From Halichondria panicea (lineage: Eukaryota > Porifera > Demospongiae > Suberitida > Halichondriidae): a DNA stretch of 64,000 nt. A program made the position numbers and the translations under genes. The notes beneath the pieces were generated by a model, which was not told the DNA's origin, searched no databases, and was given only the letters and a program-made list of their open reading frames with translations. The DNA is taken from assembly GCF_963675165.1 (NCBI RefSeq), contig NC_087391.1, positions 2,065,001 to 2,129,000 of the forward strand. The letters run 5' to 3'. This document shows, one piece after another, positions 10,035-20,859 of the stretch. How positions within the stretch are numbered: the stretch's first letter is position 1; the number at the start of each line of letters is the position of its first letter.

Positions 10035-11943
10035 TCAGACGTTCCGGGGCTTGTACTCGTCTCTGCAGGGAATAGCGACTGTCAGTGCGGGTTGTACGAC
10101 CTCATCACTCTCCGTCTGGTCACCTACACAAGCTGACAATCTAGTTGGTTCAAAATCGGATTCAGGGACCGGGTAATCCTCGGCCATAAAGTCTGGGTCT
10201 CCACAGTGAGATTCAGCAGACTCGTCGTCTGGGTCACCAAGGGATTCAGCAGGCTCTTCCCCTGGGTCACCAAGGGATTCAGCAGACTCTTCTTCTGGGT
10301 CACCGAGGAGGGATTCAGCAGGCTCTTCGCCTGGGTCACCAAGGGATTCAGCAGACTCTTCTTCTGGGTCACCAAGGGATTCAGCAGGTTCTTCGCCTGG
10401 GTCACACAGTGCCCTTCTGCAATAACGCTTGAACCCATTTTGGGGGTCTACCAATGGCATGACGACGAGTGCCATACCAAAAATATCCAGCAGGTAGTTC
10501 GGGTGGAACTCTCTCTTGATGAACTTGGACAGTTCCTTCTTGGGGGTGATAGACCTTAGCCACTGATATATCAGGGTCTCTACGTTCCACCACACGATAG
10601 GGCCCATGCCACAGATGAGACAGCTTTCTTAGCTTGCCTTGCTCTTCTTGAGGGAATTTCACCATGACCCAATCTCCAATTCGGTAGTGACGTTGACGAG
10701 CTTTCTTGTCAAACTGTTTTTTATATCGGGTCTGGGCCTTACGCATCTTCTCTTCCGCCAAATGCCTTGAGGTGGACAGAGTTTGTACAAGTTGTTCCCG
10801 GTAATCTGCTACTGAGTATGGAAGGTGGGGCTCAGGAGCTAGCAACTCTGCCTCTACAGGAGAACCCAAGTCTCTGCCGTACAAAAGAAATGATGGCTTC
10901 TCGCCCGTGCTTTCATGTGGCGTATTCCAGAGGGGACCATACAGATGACGATCCCACTCCTTGCCATAGCGAGAGGCATGTTTCCGCAACATAGATTTGA
11001 GTATGCGATTAAAACGCTCGACCAACCCGTCGCATTGAGGGTGGTACGCCGTTAACCGCGTTGTGTTCAGTCAAGCGCTTTACACATCTATCATTAAGTG
11101 GGATAGGAGGTTTGTACCCCTATCCGACAGCAAACATTCCGGCACTCCTACAGTTGGCACGATTTCCTTGACCAGAATATCCACGATTTGATGGGCTTTC
11201 TGGTCTGGCATCGCATAGACCATTGGCCACTTTGTGAAGTAATCCTGGAATACCAACACGTGTTTGTTACCGTTACTTGTCTTTGGCAGGTCCATGACAT
11301 CGACTCCAATTATCTGAAAAGGCCTAGACACCTGGATGGGATGTAAGGGTGGTGGTTGATGTCTTCCACTTCCCTTGATCGTGAGACATTCGGGGCAACT
11401 CTTTACAAACTTCATGGCGTCTGTATACATGCCTTCCCACCATCAATTCCTGGAGAGGGCATTATACCATCTTTGTCCCGAGAAGTGTCCTCCCACCTGG
11501 CTGCGATGGGTCTTGTCCAACAAACCCTTCGTCAATTGTTTTGGCACTACGATTCTTCTCTGACAAGAAGGTTTGGGATCAAGGTGATACAGGATGGCTT
11601 CAACAACAGCAAACAAGGGTGCTTGCAAAGCAATCTTCCTTGCTTTCAACGGGGGGTCTTCTGGTAGCACTTGTTCTTCGAGAAACGTGAATGTGGCAAC
11701 TAGGTTAGCATCCTTTCGCTGCGCACTGCCGAATGATGAAGTTACTCCTGAAACTTCTGCATCTAGATCTGCTGTCAGAAGCTCAGCAATTGTTCTTGAA
11801 CTCTCCACTTCAGTAGCAGTGACTTTAGTTACCACTGGGTCATCTTCGGTTGTGTCTGCCTCAACTATGGTGTTTGAGAGGGGACTTCGAGATAATGCGT
11901 CTGCATTTGCACATTGCTTGCCAGGCCGGTACACAATATCCAC
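10035..11943 (-). pseudogene. Ty3/gypsy pol remnant (RNase H end plus integrase)
   Basis: The segment opens with VDIVYRPGKQCANADALSR, the classical C-terminal boundary of Ty3 RNase H. The integrase zinc domain follows (His pair in DKTHRSQVGGHF, Cys pair in SCPECLTIKG). The catalytic core begins GVDVMDLPK and includes LLSDRGTN, and the third core region is YHPQCDGLVERFNR. A chromodomain-free C-terminal region has RIGDWVMVKFP and LWHGPYRVVERRDPD. Lesions: an in-frame TGA at 11443-11445 where Trp is expected, a frameshift near 11050-11095 between the D and E parts of the core, and probably another frame change near 10420. The copy cannot be active. Confidence 0.85.
10205..10410 (-). repeat. 33-bp acidic-peptide tandem repeat in retroelement tail
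   Basis: Six to seven units of 33 bp encode LGDPEEESAES / LGDPGEEPAES alternations on the minus strand. The frame stays open from 10607 to the stop at 10035, suggesting selection for an acidic tail before decay. Confidence 0.7.
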
Positions 11944-12573
11944 TTCCTATACCCGACCCATACACCCATGCAGGTCCACTGTTCTCTCCGGCCTACGTTG
12001 TCGTGCCTCACTGGAGTGTGGCAGCATATTAACTGACTGTACTAGGTGTACTCTAACCAGGGGCACTTGTGCGTCAGTACCTACACCGTGGGGATTTTTA
12101 AGTAGCTGTCTAAAAGGCTGTACTCTTGAGTGGTGATAATTATAATGCATGATTTGAGAGCACATGAATTGTGTGTGTTCAGTGGTAAGGGATGACGTAA
12201 GTAAAATAACTTATACCCTGAGCTGCTCTGGCCAGCTGTGGCCGGGCCATGCCTTGCCTCGAGACCAGGCCTGTGATCTTTACGTATACCTCTCAGCTTT
12301 TGAGTTATTGCGCGTGTACAGTGTAACCTCGCGGACCCATGGAGACCCTGGTATATTATAACCTGACTTGCGAGACTATGTACAGTGTATGTTATAATTT
12401 TGGCGGGTAATTATTTTTCAAGGGTAGACTCTATAATGAACAGGCACTTTTTGCGGTTGATATTTTCGGGGGGTTGGTGCAATTTGTGAATTGCACATTG
12501 ACAAAACATAATTATTAGCACTCGAAGATTATACCCGCCATATACATGTACCATATATAGGTAGATATGCATG
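11944..12573. other. No supportable gene
   Basis: Short ORFs on both strands lack recognisable motifs. The segment separates the truncated retroelement from the tandem array. Confidence 0.4.
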
Positions 12574-14860
12574 TGTGTGTGTGTGTGTGTGTGTGTCTGT
12601 CCACAAAGTTCCTTACATCAAGATAAATTCCTTACAAATGGCAGACTGTGAGTTGAGTGTGCATTGTTTGCATGCGGTTATACGGGTTGCATGCATGTAT
12701 ATGTGCATGCGCCCTATAAATTCCTTACACATGCAGCGTCTGTTGTGTATACATGCATGTATATACATGTCCTAAAAGTTCCTTACATGAGTATAAATTC
12801 CTTACAAATATGTGTGCCGATCACACATACATGCATGCATGCATGCATGTGGGTGTGCATGTGTACATAATTATATATTATATATAATTATATGTCCCTG
12901 ACAGTTCCTTACATAAGGAGAAATTGCTTACTATAATATAATTATAGTTGCAATTTCGTTGTATATGCATGCATGCATGCATGTGTATGTCCTGAAAGTT
13001 CCTTACAATAAGGAGAAATTCCTTACAAGTATATTGTGTATCACATGTGCATGCATGTATGCATGGGTGTGCATCACATGTGTATGCCTGAAAGTTCCTT
13101 ACATAAGGAGAAATTCCTTACAAATAAATTATGGTGTCCAATTTTATTGTGTATCACATGACTGTAGGTGTGCATCACATGTGTATGCCTGAAAGTTCCT
13201 TATACATAAGGAGAAATTCCTTACAAATAAAGTATAGTGCCCAATTTATTGTGTATCACATGTGGGTGCATGTGCATCACATGTGTATGCCTGAAAGTTC
13301 CTTACATAAGGAGAAATTCCTTACAAATAAAGTATAGTGCCCAATTTATTGTGTATCACATGTGGGTGCATGTGCATGCATCACATGTGTATATGCCTGA
13401 AAGTTCCTTACATAAGGAGAAATTCCTTACAAATAAAGTGTAGTGTCCAATTTATTGTGTATCACATGTGGGTGCATGTGCATTACATGTGTATGCCTGA
13501 AAGTTCCTTACATAAGGAGAAATTCCTTACAAATAAAGTACAGTGGTTTTCAGAGTTCTTGCATTCCAATGTCTAGAGCGGAAGTCACTTGTCACGTGAT
13601 ATTCCTACAAATTTTGCTGAGTCAGACAAGTATTTTTACATTGAGTTTTTAATTAGCCTCGACTCCTCCAGCCCCTTGAATAGTGCCTTTCTCAGCGGCC
13701 TGGAATCGAGGCTAGTTTTTAATAGACAAAATTACTCCTCGTTACTAAATGTACTAGTTATTCAGAGAAGTCTGAAATAGGAGTGTAGCTTCCCAGTATT
13801 ATAAGGAACTGGTTGAAGTGGCTTGCCCCGGCCTGCCTACTCATTTTGTGTTGCTGAAAGCTGATGAGTCATACAGACAGTAGAATCTCTCTTAGCTCTA
13901 GACATCCAGTCTTGTGTTACTAATAGTAGCTCACAAAACTATTTGAACTGCTTACAATCTCAAGGATAGCTTCAGCGGTGATGCAAAAGGCTTGCAAAGG
14001 CTATTTCCAAAGGTTGATTTTCTCCTAAATATGTATTGGAAAAAAATCGGTTTGGAATGAGGTAGAAATTCAATCTTGTTACGTAATGGTTCACGTGACA
14101 AGTACTTCCGCTCTAGACATTGCAAATGCAAGAACTCTGAAAACCCCTGTATAGTGCCCAATTTATTGTGTATCACATGTGGGTGCATGTGCATCATATG
14201 TGTGTATGCCTGAAAATTCCTTACATAAGGAGAAATTCCTTACAAATAAAGTATAGTGCCCAATTTATTGTGTATCACATGTGGGTGCATGTGCATGCAT
14301 CACATGTGTATGCCTGAAAGTTCCTTACAAAGGAGAAATTCCTTATAAATAAAGTATAGTGCCCAATTTATTGTGTATCACATGTGGGTGCATGTGCATC
14401 ACATGTGTATGCCTGAAAGTTCCTTATACATAAGGAGAAATTCCTTACAAATAAAGTATAGTGCCCAATTTATTGTGTATCACATGTGGGTGCATGTGCA
14501 TCACATGTGTGTATGCCTGAAAGTTCCTTACATAAGGAGAAATTCCTTACAAATAAAGTATATAGTGCCCAATTTATTGTATATCACATGTGGGTGCATG
14601 TGCATCACATGTGTATGCCATGAAAGTTCCTTACATAAGGAGAAATTCCTTACAAATAAATTATGGTGTCCAATTTTATTGTGTATCACATGTGGGTGTG
14701 CATCACATGTGTGTATGCCTGAAAGTTCCTTACGTAAGAAGAAATTCCTTACAAATAAAATATTAGTGTCCGCATAGTGTATAATTATACATGCATGCAT
14801 CACATGTGTGTATATATGTTCTGAAAGTTCCTTACATAAAGAGAAATTCCTTACAATGGT
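12574..14860 (+). repeat. Tandem array of ~100-bp units (satellite-like)
   Basis: Each unit contains AGTTCCTTACATAAGGAGAA, ATTCCTTACAAATAAAGTAT, GTGCCCAATTTATTGTGTAT and CACATGTGGGTGCATGTGCA. Units start near 12905, 13005, 13098, 13199, 13301, 13405 and 13504, and again near 14217, 14322, 14421, 14523, 14629, 14727 and 14828. Degenerate units run back to about 12605. Spacing is 93-106 bp. The central copies are nearly identical and edge copies more diverged, as expected for unequal exchange. Open frames arise because units read through one another; I do not regard them as genes. A 609-bp transposon interrupts the array at 13541. Confidence 0.9.
13541..14149. mobile_element. TA-flanked TIR element inserted in the tandem array
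   Basis: Left end CAGTGGTTTTCAGAGTTCTT and right end AAGAACTCTGAAAACCCCTG are inverted repeats, continuing with TCTAGAGCGGAAGT and CACGTGA on each side. It interrupts a unit reading AAAGTATAGTGCCC elsewhere in the array, leaving AAAGTA before and TATAGTG after, so the target duplication is exactly TA. It belongs to the same family as 4968-5548. A degenerate TAGCCTCG hairpin lies inside at about 13647-13714. No transposase is encoded. Confidence 0.85.
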
Positions 14861-14987
14861 TTAATTGGATGCAGGAGCGCAAAGAAGATATTATACAGCT
14901 GTTCAACTGACTGACATGCATGCATGCACTAAGAAGATAATTTTACCGATATATACTTATACGTTATGTGCATGCATGTGTATATAT

Positions 14988-15090
14988 TAGCCTCGATCCC
15001 AGGCCGAGTTTTCGCTTTTATAACGGTTAGGCGAACCAGTTGTTCGCCTAACCGTTATAAAAGCGAAAACTCGGCCTGGGATCGAGGCTA
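14988..15090. repeat. 103-nt perfect hairpin
   Basis: TAGCCTCGATCCCAGGCCGA begins an arm of about 50 nt that is perfectly reverse-complemented up to 15090, leaving almost no loop (around CCAGTTG). The outer 18 nt are the same as in the hairpin at 3211-3270 but the inner sequence is different. Confidence 0.8.
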
Positions 15091-16437
15091 GTGTATATAT
15101 ATGCATGCATGTATAAATTATATTAACCCTAACCCTCACCCTATATGCATGTTATTTATTGATACACGACGATATAATTATATTTTATACTATTATTAGC
15201 ACTATATACATGTATATAATATATTCATTACGATCAATCGATAATCGCATGAATAGAGAATATATAATAATTATAATGTGATTAAATGATTTACTGCCAT
15301 ACACCTCAGTCCACCAATGAATGATAATGCTCATATTTGACCGCAATGACGAAATCAGTGCGCCTTACAGTACTGCATGGAACCATACACTGGAAGCAGA
15401 GTAGAGGACACAAACCACCAGTAACTGGACACCTTGTCCACCAATGATAATGCTTCATACTTTACCACAATGGCGCACCTTACAGTAGGTTACTGTACTG
15501 GAATAGAATATTCTACACAACTAGATCTATAGAGTAACTGGACACCACCTTGACACACCTCACCCATGCACAAAAATCACAATTAATGCTGATTCATCTT
15601 GCAACTGCTAGAATATAGGCTATAGTTCATGCCAAGGTTTAGCTAATCAAAGTTTATAGCATATATACACAGTCACTTATAGCTACAGAGATATGGATAT
15701 TAAGAAGAAGAGAAAACTGCCAAAGAATTTAACTGAAGCATCAAAACAGGCTAGGGCATATACCTTATGTCATCAAGCAAGATTACTGAAGCTTGTGAAT
15801 TGTTCAAGACTATTGAGCTGCCTGCATCTTCAAAAGACATATCTGAGCATGATATCGCTACGTACCTGGTGGGACGATATGGTATCAACAAGATAGCACG
15901 GATATGTTCCGTGCTTTCTGGATTTCCGAAGACACTAAACACCTTCCATGCATGTATCCAAGTACATAGCAAAAGTCACAGATATGGATGATGCACACTT
16001 GCTAGCCTCTTTCATTACGATTCATTGTCCACACCTAATAGCCACATTCACATCTATAACCATCCATCACCAACTCTGTTAGCTCCTCCAGTGTCTAACT
16101 GCTTTGAATGCCAACGTCAATTGACTTCAAATCATGACTGCATGTGAAGTAAGTAATAAAATATGCACTTTATAGTTTTATAAACTTCTCCAGGTCACCC
16201 TTTATATACATACACATTATCTGGTGTGAAGAAATTGCCGAAAGTCACTCTTAGGGTCAACCATGTGGTTTGACTTATAACTATGCGATGTGGGGGAGAA
16301 AACAAACCTCTGGCTTTCAATACTATCAGAGCCAGCAAAATTTAATTGAAGTTTATGACACCGTTTTCTTCACTCGGCCTCTCCTAGAATTTCAGTGCTC
16401 CCTTGCGTAAGTACATTATGTATAATGCACTGTATAT
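15091..16437. other. AT-rich stretch, short overlapping ORFs only
   Basis: ORFs at 15693-15896 and 15767-15991 (plus) overlap in different frames. The second (KITEACELFKTIELPASSKD) looks protein-like but I cannot assign a family. A brief AACCCTAACCCTCACCCT at about 15124 is too short to be telomeric. Confidence 0.35.
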
Positions 16438-16590
16438 CTATATATATATATAGCGCGGAATTTTGGGTTGACTGCTTACCGGAATCACTCCCATGCAGGT
16501 TACGCTTTCTATCTTTGCACCTAACTGCTATATTATATATATATAGCCCTCAAAAACAGTGAAAATTAAGCCCCTCGGCTATGTATATGG
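16438..16590. repeat. Degenerate copy of the 1609 MITE family
   Basis: GCGCGGAATTTTGG, GACTGCTTACCGGAATCACT and GAAAATTAAGCCCCTCG match segments of the MITEs at 1609 and 3424, with TA microsatellite expansion at both ends. Confidence 0.5.
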
Positions 16591-16831
16591 TATTATTATA
16601 ATTATTATAACGGTCATTGCAATCATTTGCTCCTATCAAGTTTTATCACTCCGCAGGAACCACTCATGGGTTTCCTTCCAGGGTTTTAGTGAAACATACA
16701 ATGACACTCATTCTCTCAACAAGGACCAATTGCAAGGTTTTATGCTATAGTTATATATTAATATAATTATATAAATTCAATTATATACACATGGCTTGCA
16801 TCCGTATTAATTTTACTTCTTGTTAATTCAG

Positions 16832-17450
16832 CCATGACAGAAAAGATTGCAGCAGATGCATTCTACAATGGAGAGATTGAGAATGAAAATAGGTTTCTTG
16901 TATACTAGCAACCAATCCTACTTTTTCCCTAAGTCATTTCACCTTCAAACGAGACAGTGACAGAGAGGAAACAATGGAAATGATTGAAGCAATTCGCTCA
17001 TGCAGTATATACCCTCACTGTGAAACTGCATGACTGCACTGCTGTTTGCAAGAAAAGAGGAAAGTTTTTCTCTCTAACACTCATAATAATAATAATATAT
17101 ATATATATACATTCAATATGCTATTATCATTATAATAATAGGTTGTGGCACTCTGTGGGTTACTGACGGGATTGGGAAACTTGTTTTTCCACAGACTGAA
17201 GGTAAATGCACAAAAATTATCATCCAAGTCCTGCAGCATAGATTCAGTATTTTATATTATTATTGTCATCGTTCACAGTATGTTGTGGACCGAATTCCAT
17301 CAATATCTATGCCAGATGTGTGCACCTATCCGCCGATGCCTGGAAAAGCTTTTTGTCAGGATCATGCACTGCCAGTGTTTGGAGTCACAGGTACCACCAG
17401 TACCAACAGATCTCAGGAGTTTTTTGAAGCACTGCAAAGTTCAAAATGGT
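16832..17450 (+). pseudogene. Coding-like exon debris, possible KDZ-type transposon
   Basis: Three stretches read like protein in shifting frames: REETMEMIEAIRSCSIYPHC (about 16960-17020), CGTLWVTDGIGKLVFPQTE (about 17143-17200) and MPDVCTYPPMPGKAFCQDH (about 17308-17364). The last two sit either side of a plausible GTAAAT...CACAG intron (17202-17278). The Cys-rich WVTDG...PDVC...GKAFC...H pattern resembles the tail of KDZ-superfamily transposon proteins as I recall them. No continuous frame exists. The assignment is weak. Confidence 0.35.
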
Positions 17451-17556
17451 GAAATAATTACAATAATTATACTGAATAGTCGTATATGCATGATGTGCTA
17501 TAAAATAATATTACTGCATGTATATATACACTGGAACTTGTATACTATAATTAATA

Positions 17557-18121
17557 ATGATCGATTGTTACGATCTTGAACTCCATGAAAACAGCACCGC
17601 TTTTGTGCGTTACCGTCCACTTCCAAACTCGAATATAACAATAACAGCTACTATTGATGTTACATACCCTGCACATAGAGATGACTATAAAGACAAAGTT
17701 GTTGTTTTTACGAACTGCTTTGGCAAACCACCTTGGTTACGTGAGTGGCTGAAATATCAGAAGACTATTGGAGTTGATTTGGTTCAATTATATGTGGAAG
17801 AGCAATTTATGAGTGACAATGAAAATCTCAAAATTATTGAAAGTTATATTCAAGAAGGTTTCCTGAAAGTAAAAAATCGTAAAACATATTTCAATACATC
17901 ACAGATTTACTACCACTCAGAACTTATAAACCATCATGATTGTTTGTATCGCTATCGAGAAGTGTTTGAATTTGCCTTCTTTTTAGACACTGATGACTTT
18001 TTTTATCCCACGTCTACCTAACAAGACTAATGTACACGACTATGTCAACCAATTTTTTCGTGAGGACAATCAAGTATCAGCTGAATTTGTGTGGCTCAAA
18101 TATTTTCCGGATTGTGGCTTA
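17557..18121 (+). pseudogene. Truncated, frameshifted GT92 copy
   Basis: About 565 bp nearly identical to 8138-8702 of the intact GT92 gene, covering IDCYDLELHENSTAF through the DxD site to the FPDCGL region. An extra T in the run after the DxD codons (near 18000) shifts the frame and stops translation at 18021. The transmembrane start and the C-terminal third are absent. The similarity starts and stops abruptly with unrelated flanks, so it is a recent partial duplication. Confidence 0.9.
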
Positions 18122-18354
18122 ATTAATAGATCTATGTAGATCTAGCCTGGCTAGATTTTGTAGCTAGAGGTAATAGATAGATCTAATACTGAACTTATTT
18201 TCACTTTATATTTCTAGGACATCAGTCTCCCCAATTCCAACATGTATGACTACTTTTGCTATTCATTTTGCAAACAAAAGGTGGAGCTAGCTCCACTGGC
18301 AGTGCTCAGAGTGTGGGGAACTCCCTCGAGCTCTACTCTGATCTGTGCTTGAAA

Positions 18355-20402
18355 ATGGCTACTCTCGACTTAGAAGCTGTGAATGTTCTCTCTGACAGTC
18401 CTGAAGGTCCCCTGCCCCTCAAGATACGGGCCAAGGGTGATAATAACTCAGTGGTGTTCCTCAAAGAGTGGGTAGCAACCAACAAAGACTGGCTGGATCA
18501 AAAACTACTAGAGCACGGTAGCCACTAGCCTCTCCTCCCATTTTCTTTACATGATCTGTTCCCTTGCTCATTCAGCCAAATGCCCCCCCCCACACACACA
18601 CACACACACACACCACACACGCGCACATACCCACACTCCATGCACACACGCGCTCAGGGGCCATTCTTTTCCAAGGGTTCAAAGTGAGAGAGGCGATCGA
18701 CTTCCAGGAGGTGCTCCAACAGTACAACCCACAACTCTCAGATGAGTACAGGGGGACATCACCACGAAAACTACAGCCTGGAACACAGGTGGGCAATAGC
18801 AGTTAATATTCTAAAGCTCTATCTATTTAGGGAGGTTACGTACATATTTTTGTCGGACCTTAAATCAACTTGCCAAAATTTATGCATTTCTTTAGAGGCT
18901 ATCTTTGATGATGCCCATAAGTGCAATAATATCTACATGCAGTCTTAAAGAAAAAGTGTGTAGTTGTAAAAGTTTTAACTTTAAATTTATTCGAAGACTA
19001 GTGGCTACCTCGACATGCACTCACAGTACAATGAGTTACTCAGAGTGTACATGTAGTTCTCCCCTATGCAGTACGTGTTCTCGGCCAGTGAGCTCCCCTC
19101 GTTCTTCCCCATCCCCCAACACCTTGAGATGGCGTTCCTGCCTGCTCCCCCTCGGACACTGTTCTTCTGCTGTCTGGAGGCACCCACCTCGGCCGGAGGG
19201 GAGACCTGTCTAGCTGACTTTGGAAAGGTCTATCAGCAACTTAAACCTGAAGTCAGGCAAAAGTTTGAGGAGAATGGGGTGAGGATTTCTGACAAAATAA
19301 TGGTTTAGGCTTTTAGAAATTATATCCTTGAGGAATAAGATTTGTCTGTCTGTATTTACGATTGGCTTTAATGCTTTGCTTTCCCCGTTCAAAGGTGATG
19401 TACATTCGTAACTATTCTCGCCACAAGAAGCTTATCGGTGACCCCACAAGCCTCAAGGGCTGGCAGGACGTGTTTGGGACCTGTGACAAAGCCGAGGTGG
19501 AGAGTGAGCTGAGGAAGAGTAAGTTAGATTTCACCTGGTCTAAGGGAGACCATCTCCACCTAGTGGGTAGGGAATCAGCAGTGGAACCACACCCAGTCAC
19601 CGGGGAGAAGGTCTGGTTCAACCATGCACAGGTACGTTAGAGCATTGATATTCAGTGGTGAGTGCTATTGGACACTCTACCGTATGATAGAAGGAACAAT
19701 TAAATTACTTGGGGCTTTTGGCAATCTTTTTTCTATAATCCAGCTGTAGTATAATTGTGTATGTATTTCACTCGCTATGCAATTTGATTGCTTATTTTTG
19801 TAGTCATTCCACGCTGCCAACATCCCTGGTGACTTTGCTCACATTTACAAGCGTTTTGGCTCGCTTAAGTACTGGCTCCTTTACTGGCTCACATGTCTAC
19901 TCAAGTTCATTCTCCTCACATTTCTTGCCCCAAACAAAGTCGGTTTCCACACCTGCTATGGAGATGGTACAGAGATACCAGACGCTCATCTCGACCACGT
20001 TAGAGACACGGTGTGGAGGAACCTGGTATTCAATCGCTGGGAGCAGGGAGACGTGCTTATGATAGACAACTTCAGAGTATCTCACGGGAGACAGGTAAGG
20101 GAGTGGAGGATGCTTTCATGGCTGTGTATTACATGTATTTTATTTATAATTACAATGACTTATGCATTGGTTACTTGTCTGGTGCTTGTATTCTGTGTAT
20201 GCGTTTTGTTCCATTGTGATGGTTGTGCACCGTTAAGAAAAATTATCATTGACTAGCTTCATCTCTTGTGTGCATTATGTTAAGTGTTACTGTTGTAGTA
20301 ATATAACGATTCCCTAATGCACATACACAGCCCTACTCTGGTAAGAGGAAAGTTGTTGTGTCCTGGTCCCAGCCATACCTCAAACAAAGTCACAGAACAT
20401 GA
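18355..20402 (+). CDS. TauD/clavaminate-synthase-like 2OG-Fe(II) dioxygenase
   Basis: Six exons: 18355-18517, 18658-18788, 19072-19278, 19395-19631, 19804-20094, 20331-20402; all junctions are GT-AG and phase-consistent, giving 366 residues. It belongs to the TauD/TfdA family, closest in layout to plant At3g21360-type proteins. These double-stranded beta-helix enzymes use Fe(II) and 2-oxoglutarate; the substrate is unknown. Iron ligands: His and Glu of QHLEMA (codons 19120-19122 and 19126-19128) and the distal His of VSHGRQ (20083-20085). GGETCLAD and GDVLMIDNF are family motifs, and Arg in GKRKVV is a candidate 2OG anchor. A hydrophobic run (YWLLYWLTCLLKFILLTFLA, about 19870-19930) precedes the C-terminal motif. 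The reading frame is open further upstream, so the ATG at 18355 is a choice. FCF1 follows 460 bp downstream. Confidence 0.85.
18588..18622. repeat. (CA)n microsatellite in dioxygenase intron 1
   Basis: A C-homopolymer followed by CA repeats, immediately upstream of exon 2. Confidence 0.9.
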
Positions 20403-20859
20403 CCTAGCTGAACTGTTTGTGTGTGTGTTCTCTACAACCATGACTGCGTGTGTGTGACTGCGTGTGTGTGCTTTCATTATATCTTTTTGCATATGGAATC
20501 CCCCCCTCGAGATATACAATGCAGGATGTGTGCTCTGATTCCAATGGGGATGCATGTTATAGGCGTACTGTCTATCCTGCCATGCTATGGTTGAGCAAGG
20601 ATGAAGTAGTGAAACGGTTCAGACAATCACACTATTGTCTATTGTATAAATGTGAAAAGCATTAAGTGTGAATGAGGATAATTATTACACATTGGCATTA
20701 TTTTCAGAGATGAGAGCAAATCAAGTAATGATCGTCACAGATGTATGTAAGATGTAAGTAAAGCTGTAGATATAAAAACCACGTGGCATATCTTGGCAAC
20801 CTTACAAATTTTGTATTAGTGTGTACAGTATCAAAGTCAGTGGAGGTACAAGCTACAGA

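Larger units (their letters stand above)
9983..11943 (-). mobile_element. Ty3/gypsy LTR retrotransposon, 3' portion, decayed
   Basis: The minus strand carries the end of RNase H, then integrase, then an acidic repeat tail, a polypurine tract and the probable start of the 3' LTR. Gag, protease and most of reverse transcriptase are missing, so the copy is 5'-truncated near 11945. The LTR end is not identified; an AATAAA on the minus strand near 9838 could be its polyadenylation signal. Confidence 0.8.

Noticed and set aside
10206-10559. Plus-strand ORF with GFSRLF repeats
   Set aside because: It is the antisense reading of the 33-bp acidic repeat of the retroelement.
11594-12136. 180-codon plus-strand ORF
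   Set aside because: It is antisense to the retroelement RNase H/integrase segment, which has clear homology on the minus strand.
12575-14803. Overlapping ORFs of 66-134 codons along the tandem array (motifs like KVPYIRRNSLQI)
   Set aside because: They arise because units of nearly constant length read through one another; the sequences are repeats of the satellite unit and exist on both strands.
12574-14860. CRISPR-like regular repeats
   Set aside because: Units of about 100 bp are contiguous tandem repeats without unique spacers, in a eukaryotic genome.
15124-15142. AACCCTAACCCTCACCCT telomere-like string
   Set aside because: Only two to three imperfect units in the interior of a repeat-rich spacer.
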